From Symbiodinium natans (Eukaryota > Sar > Dinophyceae > Suessiales > Symbiodiniaceae): a stretch of 60,000 bases of DNA. The position numbers and the translations under genes were made by a program. Below, one piece after another: positions 38,401-50,300 of the stretch. The stretch covers positions 646,404-706,403 of the forward strand of contig CAJNDS010000202.1 in the NCBI GenBank assembly GCA_905221605.1. Reading direction: 5' to 3'. Under the pieces are notes generated by a model that saw only the letters and a list, made by a program, of their open reading frames with translations, did not search any database and was not told where the DNA came from. Position 1 is the stretch's first letter, and each line of letters opens with the position of its first letter.

Positions 38401-41400
38401 GCAGTGCGCTGACCACCGTGCAGCTTCTGCTTGCATCCAAGACCTTGAAGGTTTGGGCAAGACATGGCAAGAGAACTTGCTGGACATGGGACATGCTGGG
38501 TCTGTAGAGTCTGAGTCTGGTAGTAGAGTCGCTGGATGTCGCTGGGGCGACCCAAGGCAGCGACGTGAATGACGCCGTTCTCGTACTTCGTGGTGATCTT
38601 CACCGCCTTGGAGCAGAACAGCTTTGCGATGCGTTGCAGACCCGTCTGAGTAAGGCTGAGTAGCTACATCTGGGTGCCCCCACCGTGTGTCGCTTCGACG
38701 TGGTGGCACCGCCGATCATCAAAGGCAACTGGCACAAGATGCGCAAAGATGCGCAAAGATGCGCAAAGATGCGCAAAGATGCGCAAAGATGCGCAAAGGC
38801 ATGTCACAGCATTCCGCAGGAGTTTCGCTATGCTATGGGGCTTCATGGTGCGCCCTGCGGCCTTCATGCCGCGAGCCTTCATCTGCTCCTAGGGAGGCAG
38901 GCTCCCACAAGTGCTCCACAAGCTCCACGCATTGCTCCCAACGAGGCAAGGACAGCCACGTAGACCATCTCATCCAAGGACGGCGTGATCAGCCTCAACG
39001 GAAGTGCATCCCAGCGGAAAGTTGGGCCGAGCGAGCTGCCAAGGCGGACCCCGAGAGTCCGATGACGTCCACCTTCTCCTGCAGGCGGCTCGCTGCGACT
39101 CGCTCTCACCAGATTCATCGCACGGGTCTGCATGCAGCCTACATTGGGCCTACATGAGCGCAAGTCTGCATCCATGCACCGTCCTCGACGGCTTTGTCCA
39201 GGATGTTCTCGCAAGGCACCATCACGCCCATGTCAATCACCTGCTGCGCCAGGCAGTTGCAGGGCAGTTGCAAGGCTGCAAGGCATCTCGTTGGTGGGGT
39301 GGGGGTGTGGAGGGGGGGGGGGGGGGGGGGGGGGGGAGACCAGGAACATGTCAATGTCAGTCTGTCAGTATGTCACACGGCGCGCGCACCTTATAGTTGT
39401 TGCAGCCCAGGACAACTCCCACGATGTTCTTGCCAATGTCGTGCACATCTCCCTTCACGGTTGCCTGAGCCGGGCATGCGCAAAAGCAGGTCAGCGTCGC
39501 AGCATGTGGCAGTGCGCGTGAACCCAGCTGCGAGCCATCAGCACGGTTCCGTTGTACTTGGGCTGGTTGGGGTCCTCGCCCGCTGCAATGGCCTGAGCAT
39601 CGCGTGCAGCGCTCGATGATGGGAGCACGGGAGCACTGCATCAAGCACAGTCTGCTGCCAGCCACATCTTGGACGCGAACGGCTGCACGCCTCTCTTCTT
39701 CCATGAAGGGAGTGAGGTAGGCTACAGCCTGCGGAGTCTGCTGGCTGCTTCCGGGTCGCTTGAATGCTGCCCCTTGCCTTCTTCATGACTCGCGCGCTCT
39801 TGATGACCTGCAGCAAGCCAGAGAAACAGGGAGCGAGCAGCGCCACGTCAGGACGAGCCACAGACAGGCCTGCGGCAAGAACATCTTGCCTGACCCAAAC
39901 AGGTCTCCGATGATGCCCATGCCTGTGGGTCCGCGGGCTATCTGCAGACTCCGCGGCTCTCCATCTTGGACATGACATGGGGACGAATGGAAAAAATGGG
40001 GAAACCTTGCATCAGTGGCCCCTCGATGACGTGCAGCGGGACGTTGAGGGCTGCCCGCGCCTGGCACAGACATGCACAACCGCAACCGCAAATGCACTGC
40101 TGCACGTGCATCCGCTGCCCGGATGCCACCAGAGGTGCCGCCAGAGATGCCACCAGAGGCACCATCGGGCGCACGCCAACACACCGACAAGGGGGCTGAC
40201 CGGTGCTGACCCCATGACCCCACTGCGGAAAAAACAAAAATATGTAATAAATAAACGAAACGAAAAGCACGGCCCGTCCCGGTGGACCTCCTCGGTATCC
40301 TGCTCAATGAACTTGTCAATGCCGTTGATCAGCCTGCAAGCTGCTCAGAAGCTGCAGGATTGCAAGATACCTGCAGGGCGTGGGCGTGGGATGGCGTGGG
40401 TGAGGATAGGTGAGGACGCCGCCCATGGTGAAGGCGCTCCGTATAAGTGCCGCTGCGCCAGGCGTCCTGCACGCGAGGGGCCGCTCGAGGGTCTTTGAGG
40501 AGCAATCGGAGCACCATGGAGCACCCATTCGAATCCCGCCATGCGAGCATCAAGCATCCAAGCATATCCAAGTGACAATTGCGACGACTCCCCACCTTGG
40601 CGGGAGCCGCCCCACCGGTGGAAGCGGCTGGGGCGGGCTGGCGCACTGCCTTTGGGACGGGCAGCAAGCTGTGCCATCATGCGCAATCCACTCAAACTCC
40701 CCCCTTCGACCGCGTCAGTGGCCTCTGCGTACTCCAGGAAGCGCTCGACCTCAGGAAAACGGCTTCTTTCTCACCGCTTACAGCAATGGCTTGTGAGCTC
40801 CTTCACTGCCTGGGAGACAGCACAGTTAGGAGATGTTAGGAGTCAGAGGCTCCGTCATGCTTGCCATCCGCCGATTGGTTCAGGATCACCTGGAGAAGCC
40901 GCGCTGCATAAAGCACAGTCCGGGCAGCTGCCTCTTGGAAACATCCTCCTCCTGATGTGCTCTATCATCTATCCCTCTAAATTACATGTCGTGACTTGTC
41001 GACGCATATCAGCACAACATAGCATGTGGCATAGAGATCGAAAGAGTCTAGCTTCTGCTGACGATCCATCAAAATAATCACCATACTACGAGTACGGTGG
41101 CCTTGTAGTTAGAATCGAATCTTGCAAACGAATCCGACAAAGGCGGGGCCTCCTCCGCCAACTTGCGAGAGTGGGCATCGATGTCGTCGTATCGGGGCAG
41201 GCCTGGACAGGACAGGGCATGGGCGAGTTGTTTTGCCACGTGCACTTGCTGCCACGCTGGCCTCCCGGGTTCACGATGGACATGTTCAATCCCTTGGGGA
41301 TGGCGTGGTAAAGGAACACGCTGTGCATGGCGTCCCGGAGGGAGTTGAGGCCGCGGAAGGAGAAAGACAGGTTGCTTAGGCCCCCGGAGAAGGAGACGCA

Positions 41401-44400
41401 CGGGCAGGTGCGCTTGATCTCGGCCACCGCGTTGATGAAGTCGATGGCGTAGGAGTTGTGCTCCGGCAGGCCCGTGGCGATCGTCAGCACGTTGCAGTCG
41501 AAGATGACATCCTCCGGCGGAAAGTCCAGGTTCTCTCGCAGCACCCTGTAGCTGCGCTGGCAGATGCGGACCTTGTCCTCGAACGTGGCTGCCTGGCCCT
41601 TCTCATCGAAGGCCATGATGACCACGGCGGCTCCGTAGCGCATGCAAAGCTTGGCCTGACGAAGGAACTCTTCCTCACCAACCTTCAGGGAGATCGAGTT
41701 CACGATGCACTTGCCCTGCACACACTTCAGGCCCTCCTCGACCACAGGCCACTTTGAGGAGTCGATCATGAAAGGCAGCTTGGCCACGGTGGGCTCGGTG
41801 ACGCAGAGTCTCATGAACTTGCTCATGGCCGACTGCCCGTCAATAAGGTCGGAGTCGAAATTGAAGTCCAGGATGTCTGCCTTCTTCTCGCACTGGGCGA
41901 CGCAAACCTCCATTGCCTCATCCCACTTGTAGGCATCCACAAGTTTCTTGAACTTGGCCGAACCCATCAGGTTGCAACGCTCACCGACCCACTGGAAGCC
42001 CGCCTCCTTGTCCACACTGCATGGCTCCAGGCCAGAAAGCATCATTGTTGGGTACTTGGGAATCTCCGGCAGCTTGCGCACCGGGCAGTCCTTCACCTTC
42101 TTGCAGACCGCCGCAATGTGGGAGGGGAAGGTGCCGCAGCAGCCCCCGACAAAGTTCAGGATGCCATCCTTGGCGTAGTCCAAGATGTTGGTGGAGAAGA
42201 TCTCGGGGTCCTCATCGTAGCCACCCATGGCGTTGGGCAAGCCGGCATTGGGGTAGACATGGCACCAGCCCGTGTTCATGTCGGCCAGCTTCTTGTAGAA
42301 GCCCTTCATCTGGCCAGCGCCCAAGGCACAGTTGATGCCGACAGTGAAGGGCTGCGCGTGCTTCACGCTCACGTAGAAGGCCTCGATGGTTTGCCCAGAG
42401 AGGGTGCGGCCACTGTTGTCCACGATCGTGGCGCTGAGCATCACGGGGAGTCGCTCCTTCTTCGTCTCCAGGAAATACTGATCCACCGCAAAGATGGCGG
42501 CCTTACAGTTCTGGGTGTCGAAGACCGTCTCGATCATCAGGAGGTCGACACCGCCATCCACGAGACCACTGACCTGCTGCTTGTAGGCATCAACCAACTC
42601 ATCCCAGGTTACGTTGCGGAAGGATGGGTCCTCCACACTGGGCGACACGCTCAGCGTGCGGCTGGTGGGTCCAACCGCCCCAGCCACGAACCGGGGCTTG
42701 TGCGGCTCCTCCTTCGTCACCTCGGCCGCGGCCTTCTTGGCCAGCTCTGCTCCCACCTTGTTCATCTCATGCACAACGGCCTGCATCTTGTACTCACCTT
42801 GCGAGATGGTGGTGCCGTTGAAGGTGTTGGTCTCACAGATGTCCGAGCCAGCCATGAAATATTCCTTGTGGATGTCCTTGACCATGTCCGGCTTGCTAAA
42901 GATCAGGAGGTCATTGTTGCCCTTCAGGGACACGGGAATGCCATTGGCGTCCTTCTCGCTGAAGTCCTTGAACCGGTCTCCACGGTAGTCCGCCTCCTCC
43001 AAGCTCTCTGCCTGGATGCGGGTTCCCATGCCGCCATCAAGGAAGCAGATACGCTTCTTCAACTCGCCATTGAAGTAGTTCACCACCTCCGTTGGCGTGG
43101 GCGTCTTGCCCTCGATGATCTTCTGCGCCACCTTCTGCGTCTCCTGCGCGCCCTCCACGCGGCATGGGTCCACGAGCTTGCAGCCAGGCTTCGGCTGCAC
43201 ATGTTCGGCCTCACAGGACACCGTGTCCTTCAGGGATCGGAGGAATGCGCTCTGCTGCTCGGGCGAGGACTTCTCGATTTTCAATACCGGACCAGCAGGA
43301 GCCGGAGCGGGCGGCTTCTTCACTTGCTCCGCATAATCAAGGAACCGCTCCACATGATTGCCGTCCTCTGACTTGTTCAGAATCACTTCCTCTGCAAGTG
43401 TTCGTGTCTTTGGGTCAATATCCTCGTAGCGGGGAAGACCACCCGGGTTCACGATGGACATGTTCAATCCCTTGGGGATCGCATAATGCAAGAACACCGT
43501 GTGCATGGCGTCCCGGAGGGAGTTGAGGCCGCGGAAGGAGAAAGACAGGTTGCTCAGGCCCCCGGAGAAGGAGACGCACGGGCAGGTGCGCTTGATCTCG
43601 GCCACCGCGTTGATGAAGTCGATGGCGTAGGAGTTGTGCTCCGGCAGGCCCGTGGCGATCGTCAGCACGTTGCAGTCGAAGATGACATCCTCCGGCGGAA
43701 AGTCCAGGTTCTCTCGCAGCACCCTGTAGCTGCGCTGGCAGATGCGGACCTTGTCCTCGAACGTGGCTGCCTGGCCCTTCTCATCGAAGGCCATGATGAC
43801 CACGGCGGCTCCGTAGCGCATGCAAAGCTTGGCCTGACGAAGGAACTCTTCCTCACCAACCTTCAGGGAGATCGAGTTCACGATGCACTTGCCCTGCACA
43901 CACTTCAGGCCCTCCTCGACCACAGGCCACTTTGAGGAGTCGATCATGAAAGGCAGCTTGGCCACGGTGGGCTCGGTGACGCAGAGTCTCATGAACTTGC
44001 TCATGGCCGACTGCCCGTCAATAAGGTCGGAGTCGAAATTGAAGTCCAGGATGTCTGCCTTCTTCTCGCACTGGGCGACGCAAACCTCCATTGCCTCATC
44101 CCACTTGTAGGCATCCACAAGTTTCTTGAACTTGGCCGAACCCATCAGGTTGCAACGCTCACCGACCCACTGGAAGCCCGCCTCCTTGTCCACACTGCAT
44201 GGCTCCAGGCCAGAAAGCATCATTGTTGGGTACTTGGGAATCTCCGGCAGCTTGCGCACCGGGCAGTCCTTCACCTTCTTGCAGACCGCCGCAATGTGGG
44301 AGGGGAAGGTGCCGCAGCAGCCCCCGACAAAGTTCAGGATGCCATCCTTGGCGTAGTCCAAGATGTTGGTGGAGAAGATCTCGGGGTCCTCATCGTAGCC

Positions 44401-45423
44401 ACCCATGGCGTTGGGCAAGCCGGCATTGGGGTAGACATGGCACCAGCCCGTGTTCATGTCGGCCAGCTTCTTGTAGAAGCCCTTCATCTGGCCAGCGCCC
44501 AAGGCACAGTTGATGCCGACAGTGAAGGGCTGCGCGTGCTTCACGCTCACGTAGAAGGCCTCGATGGTTTGCCCAGAGAGGGTGCGGCCACTGTTGTCCA
44601 CGATCGTGGCGCTGAGCATCACGGGGAGTCGCTCCTTCTTCGTCTCCAGGAAATACTGATCCACCGCAAAGATGGCGGCCTTACAGTTCTGGGTGTCGAA
44701 GACCGTCTCGATCATCAGGAGGTCGACACCGCCATCCACGAGACCACTGACCTGCTGCTTGTAGGCATCAACCAACTCATCCCAGGTTACGTTGCGGAAG
44801 GATGGGTCCTCCACACTGGGCGACACGCTCAGCGTGCGGCTGGTGGGTCCAACCGCCCCAGCCACGAACCGGGGCTTGTGCGGCTCCTCCTTCGTCACCT
44901 CGGCCGCGGCCTTCTTGGCCAGCTCTGCTCCCACCTTGTTCATCTCATGCACAACGGCCTGCATCTTGTACTCGCCTTGCGAGATGGTGGTGCCGTTGAA
45001 GGTGTTGGTCTCACAGATGTCCGAGCCAGCCATGAAATATTCCTTGTGGATGTCCTTGACCATGTCCGGCTTGCTAAAGATCAGGAGGTCATTGTTGCCC
45101 TTCAGGGACACAGGAATGCCATTGGCGTCCTTCTCGCTGAAGTCCTTGAACCGGTCTCCACGGTAGTCCGCCTCCTCCAAACTCTCTGCCTGGATGCGGG
45201 TTCCCATGCCGCCATCAAGGAAGCAGATACGCTTCTTCAACTCGCCATTGAAGTAGTTCACCACCTCCGTGGGCGTGGGCGTCTTGCCCTCGATGATCTT
45301 CTGCGCCACCTTCTGCGTCTCCTGCGCGCCCTCCACACGGCATGGGTCCACGAGCTTGCAGCCAGGCTTCGGCTGCACATGTTCGGCCGTGCATTCGACT
45401 TCCCACTTCTGAGACCTAGGCAT
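35428..45423 (-). CDS. metH: Methionine synthase, cobalamin-dependent, copy A, doubled N-terminal modules
   Basis: Transfers methyl from methyl-tetrahydrofolate to homocysteine through cobalamin. Exon 1 (45423-41262) has two modules, each with a homocysteine domain ([22 protein letters not shown]: the zinc Cys) and a folate domain ([29 protein letters not shown]). Introns follow. Exon 2 starts at 41202 ([17 protein letters not shown]) after a 59-nt GC-AG intron. Later marks are: [11 protein letters not shown] (40460), [14 protein letters not shown] (40320), VIEGPLMQG (40030), [13 protein letters not shown] (39920), GDVHDIGKN (39450-39424, with the B12-ligand His), VDVIGLSG and LITPSLDEM (39060-38965), [14 protein letters not shown] (38730), EYIDWTPFF (37910), [14 protein letters not shown] (37360), GDFIAPK (36990), RPAPGYP (36340), [10 protein letters not shown] (36040), VGQVNVDQV (35765), and the last exon [19 protein letters not shown], stop at 35428. 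A stop lies two codons before the ATG. About 2,000 residues are expected against about 1,230 in E. coli. Confidence 0.92.
38741..38790. repeat. Decamer minisatellite, 5 copies (MetH A intron)
   Basis: Five perfect GCGCAAAGAT units plus a partial one, just upstream (minus strand) of the exon for [14 protein letters not shown]. Copy B has three units at the same place. Confidence 0.95.
39312..39336. repeat. G25 run in a MetH copy A intron
   Basis: A C-run on the coding strand between the exon with GDVHDIGKN and the exon with [12 protein letters not shown]. The equivalent run in copy B is G21. Lengths could be affected by sequencing. Confidence 0.85.
41264..43210 (-). repeat. MetH module copy A2 (1,947 bp)
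   Basis: Second (C-terminal side) homocysteine-plus-folate module of copy A. It is nearly identical to 43442-45388 at an offset of 2,178 bp, and to both modules of copy B. It begins [16 protein letters not shown] and ends MSIVNPGG. Near its 3' edge it reads [11 protein letters not shown], as in B2, where A1 and B1 read [11 protein letters not shown]. Confidence 0.95.
43211..43441 (-). other. 231-bp intron-free linker between the MetH modules, copy A
   Basis: Unique sequence inside exon 1 encoding [37 protein letters not shown] and a Pro/Ala stretch ([11 protein letters not shown]). It aligns with the product of three separate downstream exons (41202 onwards [17 protein letters not shown]; 40889 onwards [12 protein letters not shown]; about 40753 onwards [15 protein letters not shown]), yet has no introns. 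The DNA differs at many synonymous sites. The same linker occurs in copy B at 55211-55441. Confidence 0.9.
43442..45388 (-). repeat. MetH module copy A1 (1,947 bp)
   Basis: First (N-terminal) homocysteine-plus-folate module of copy A, preceded by 11-12 codons unique to the N-terminus ([11 protein letters not shown]). All three zinc-ligand Cys positions are present, as in A2. Confidence 0.95.
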
Positions 45424-45535
45424 CAGCTATCATGACGATCATGGGCACTGCACGAAAGACTGCAGGGGCCGCGCCTCAGCGACCCGAGCTGTTGCTCGGG
45501 GGTGCTGGACTTGAAGAGCTTCATCGGGAAAAACC

Positions 45536-47336
45536 TGGACAGAGCATGCTGCAAGACGTTCGCAATGATGAGACACAAGCAAAGATGGATGCAGAAAAAT
45601 GCCAAAGGACTGCAAAGCACGTCGGCCTCGAAGGTCGTGCACAACGGCTTCTGGCTTCACTCCTAGCTGTCCAGAAAGTGGGCATGCGCCTACTGCTAAG
45701 ATGATGTCAGACAAGTATCTCAATGATCTCACAATATATACAAACAAAAACACCAACAAAAAGCTCAAAGTGCTCCTCGCGCGAGGTACTGGCGCCGCTC
45801 GCGAGAGTATGTGAGAGCAGGAAGCAAATTCCGGCCTCTGTACGGCTCTGAATGGACACTAATGGAAGACGATAGAGACGCGAGCGCCTTCATAAGGCCT
45901 CCCACGCCCTGGAATCATAATTGAAAGCATCTCCCATCTGAACTCTAAGTGTTCCATGAGGTTCTATGAGTCTATGGAGACTTTCCACACGCATCCAGCT
46001 GAGGCTACGGCACTCAAAATTTCTGAAAATAGTGCCTGCGGTGCACAGACAGATGGCAACAGGCGTGTGCTTGTCACATCTTTTCACGTTCACCAGGATC
46101 CAGGAGGCATTTGGAATCGCTTTCCCCGGCCTCTTACCCCTCGCCACCCGCACCTGCCTTCTGCAGGCACAAGTGGATATTCCCTCCCTTCGGAAGAACA
46201 CGTCTTTGTGATAGTTTTGTCGTGTATGCATTGAAGAAGACTAGTTGCGAGATCTCGAAGAGTACCCTTCAAGTTTGTATTGGGGCTTCAACGGGTGTGC
46301 TTTTTACTTACACGAAACCACAACCATTGCTTTCCAAGCGTCGTTTGACTTGCTGGATGCTCGCTCCCCTAAAAAAACCACCCTCGCTTGCTCAGGTGCG
46401 CATCGCGGTGAGGGTGGTCGTGGCGGGAACTACTTCTTGGTAAGTCCTCAAGATAGTCCCAGTAGTGGTGACAAGAATGAACGAAGGCCTACGAAGGATA
46501 AGAAAGACAACGATGAAATCTTTGCGTGCAAGCATACTTTCAAAGCATGAAGGCGTGTTTGCGCGCGACACACGAGACGATGGACGAGTTTCGTGAAACC
46601 TTGGGGGCTCAAGAGGCTCTCGCATCCATCGGGGGGCGGATGCGCGAAGCGCCATCACAAGCAGTTGCATGCTTCAGGCGCTTGCAACGATAGTGCTGAG
46701 TCATGGACCGAACACCGCAGCAAGCGCAGAAGCAAGCGAGCCAAAGTGGGCAGAAGGTGCAACTCCAGCTCTGCTCTTGAGTTGGTACAGTAGCACATGC
46801 GACCCGTTCCGTGGCTACTGCAAAGCGCATTGTTTTTGGTCGGTGGTGTTCGTGTGTGGGATTCGCTCTCAGGAGCGCATAAATGCTGCGGCTGCCTGAG
46901 TGCTCTAGGGAAAAGTCCGAAGCCGCAGAGCCCGATTGTACATATTGTACATGGTCACTTTAATAAAAATTCAGTCATTACTCGGTGCATATGATGCATT
47001 TGGCAATATCTGGCACCATAACAATCGGCCCAGGTCTTCGGACGTGTGTCTGTGAGACTCACAGTGAGACACTGCCCGAACTTCCCGAACAGGCTACAAA
47101 GTGCATGAAGATGCAGAAATACACGGGATTGGACTTGTGACCAAACGCCACAAGAGTAGGCAAGATCAAGCCGCCTTGCAGAGCCATCCTTGGAGACCAG
47201 TCTCTCGATGTCTCGCAACGCTTTTAAGATACAGGTTGGGTAGAGAGATGTAGAGAGCATCCAGCCATTCTAAAGGAGAGCCCTGATCTTACCTCCCCTT
47301 TCATCCCCTTTCCCTTCTTTCGCAATTTCTACCGAC
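45536..47336. other. 1.8-kb unique spacer between the two MetH copies
   Basis: Not shared with the flanks of the other copy. It must hold the promoter of copy A (right of it in minus-strand sense, near 45424-45600) and the 3' UTR of copy B. About 112 bp upstream of the copy A ATG (45424-45535) still match the copy B flank, and then the sequences part. No exon or strong repeat was recognised. Confidence 0.6.
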
Positions 47337-50300
47337 TACACACTCGAATACCTCGGTTCATGCATGTTCTTGGCAGGTACCATGGTCGGACATCTGGCTT
47401 TCGCTTCCAAGCTGCATCGCTTCTCATATCCCAGCACGGTGCTTCCCAGCCAGCGCTCCGTCCCCTGAAACAGGGCTGCTCTGGTCACTGCTCAGATCAC
47501 TGCTCTGATCTTCGCTGTCGGGGGTGGAGGATGGCAAAGGCAAACATCGAGATGGAAGGGAAACGTTCGAGCGACCATCAAGTCAGCGCCTCCACGCCGG
47601 TCTCGCCGCGTCGCTGGGAGTAGGACCTCAAAGGGCTCCGTTTCGGGGCATCGCTCGTGCACTGAGAGGCACGGCGGCTTCACCCGCGCTGCCCATGCCT
47701 TCATTCTCTCGTGCTCTTGAGCTCCGCGCTGCACCTGGTCAACATTGACCTGGCCCACCGAGAAGTACTTGGCCTGGCGAAAGCGGCCACGGATGCAGTG
47801 CAGAGAGTAAAAGAGTATGATGATGATTATGACTATGGTTAGTTACAACGCAGACTTGTAGTAGTCAAGAGTAGTCGGATGTCGAGGTTGAGGAGCAGCC
47901 TGTGGGTGGGCAAACACCAGAGCCGACACGGATGCGCTCGGCCTGTCCAGCGGCAACCCATTCGGCAGAGGCAGGCCCGCTCACGTCACACGTGGCCGCA
48001 GCCGTCTGAGGGCCCGGGCATCATCATGTAGGACTCCGTCAGGGAGATCTTCTCATCAGTCAGCCTGCAACAAGCCAAGAGTCTTGCAAGAACGACACTG
48101 CCAGAGAACACTGCTTCATGTACTGAACGAAAGGCAGATGGCCACGCGGCAACACGGCAATACGGCACACGCACGCGTCCCGCCATGTCCCGTCATACCC
48201 GGCCTGTCCACTTCCAGAAGGTCCCACCTCAGCAAGTTGCCCAGCAAGTTTCTGAGCAAGCTTCTGAGAGCTGCAGTCTGGACATTCTGGACGTTCTGGA
48301 GATCGGATGTGCAGCCGGGCGAGCGGCAGCGTCTTCTTTTCTCGGTGGTCAGGCTGGGACGGATATCCCGGGGCAGGGCGAATGCCCTGATACTTCACCT
48401 TCAGCATGTCCGACAAAGACAGCTTCTCGTCTGGCCTCAATCTCGGCCAATCATGGCCAATCTCGGCTCTGGCTTCGGCTTCCATTGGTCGGAGATTTCT
48501 TGAGATTTTCGGTTGGCTAGGACAGCGGCGAGTAGCCCCAGAGAGTGGTTCCTCGCTGAGACAAGAGCTACACATGCTACACGAAAAGATACTGAAAGCA
48601 TTATGAAAACCTTAGGACGGATTTGCAGCTTCCGCTGTCAGCTGGTTCATGCTGGTTCACATCGAGCTTCGGATCTTCAGGTGGATGAGCTCACTGAAGG
48701 CCTCCGCAAGCCTGTCTGCCACGGCCTGCCCACACGTGACGGTACAAAAACTGTCGAGATGTGTTGCTTCGGTGCCCCTACGGCCCAACCTCCAGCAAGA
48801 TCGCCTGGTCAATCTCACCCTTCTCCTCGAACTTCTGGCGTTGCTCGTGGCATCCGATGCCGCCCGTGCAGGCGAAGGCAGCGATGTAGTCCGGGGCTAC
48901 ATCCTGGGCAACCGGGGCAACTTGGGCCTGACTTGAGGATGCTGCGCCACGTTGCGCAGTCCGACAACACGTCGCGCTGCGTCGCGCCTTTGGGGCAATG
49001 AAGTCACCCTGGCACCAGTATGTGGACTCGCCCATGTCCAGCTGCTGGCGAAGCCCATAGAACTTGCATTTCACGGTGTCGCGGTTCTCGTTCGTGTAGA
49101 CCTAATCGAGCAGTAGAGCAACATGGAACAACACAGCGAGAGGAAAGCCAAAAAGCAGCCTGCGGACAGTTCAAAAGCGACGCCGTAGCGTGCGCGAACA
49201 AAGCACCGATTTGCGAGTGAGCATGTCTCAGCGACTGCCGTAGGAACTAGCAGGTAGCTAGCAGCAAGCAGCAGCTAGCAGCAACTGTAGCGCGACCCAC
49301 GGGTCACCTTACTCATAATGACCCACCCGACCCACCCAGCCTCGATGTCGTCACCGACGGCATTGGCAGGATGGATTCCCACCACGCCTACACTCGGATC
49401 ACTCGGCCAGCCGGGTGGCCCATGTTGCAACATGTTGCAAACCCAGCCAGACCGATCGGACCTGAACACTTCAGAAGCCCCTCCTTGACAATCCACGCCT
49501 TCCACAGGTCACCGCATGCATAGGCGGAGGCAACGCGGGTGCCACGCAAAGTGGAGGCAAGGAGTAAGCCGGGGCTCTCGCCAACATGTCCTTCGCCTCC
49601 TGAAAGAGCTTCTTTGCTTCGGGGCCCACGCGCTCGTCCTCGGTATGGATCCGTCCGTGCAGGTCCGGCAGGAGAGCGACAGCAATGTCCAAGTGCCTTG
49701 AAGATGTGAGGGTAGTCGCGGTTGGGGTACTTGCCTCGCAGCTGGTACACCTCTCAGGCGCTTTGACGAGCTGGTGATCTTCGCAAGCATTCGCAGGCAT
49801 CCGCAGCAATCTGTCGCAATCTGCAGCGATCTGCAAACACAACAAAGCTCGGACACCGACACCACCATCCACCAAAAACCTGTCCCCCCAAATCAAAAAA
49901 TCAGACCTGGAAGAAGGGAGTCCAGTCGATGTACTCCATGATTTCATCAATGGGATGGTCCTGTGCGGCATTGCATCGTTAGATTTCAGCTACAGGCTGC
50001 TTCTCGTGCTGAAGGACTGCTGATGGCCTTGAGGCACATGTTGCCGACGAACTTCCTGGCTTGCCAGGCCCGCCCGGGCCAATGCTTGAGCATGACACGG
50101 GGCGACAAACTTGAAAGCATGCCAGCAAGGCGGCTTCGGCGGCAGCTTGCTCCAGTCGAGCTGGGGCTTCTTTTTCTGTGCCTGTCACCACCATCACTAG
50201 GAGTTCGCTCGATGGCAGCTCGTGGACGCACCTCAGCCAGCGTCTTCCACTTCTTGTCGATCAAGGTGTTGTAGTACTCCTCCCTGATCTCAGCGTACTC

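Noticed and set aside
42118-43371. Long plus-strand frame (417 aa) and its equivalents at 44296-45435, 54118-55371 and 56296-57924
   Set aside because: They are antisense to the MetH modules. They are open because of the GC-rich third positions of the real gene, and the 542-aa version even runs into the CATATA microsatellite.
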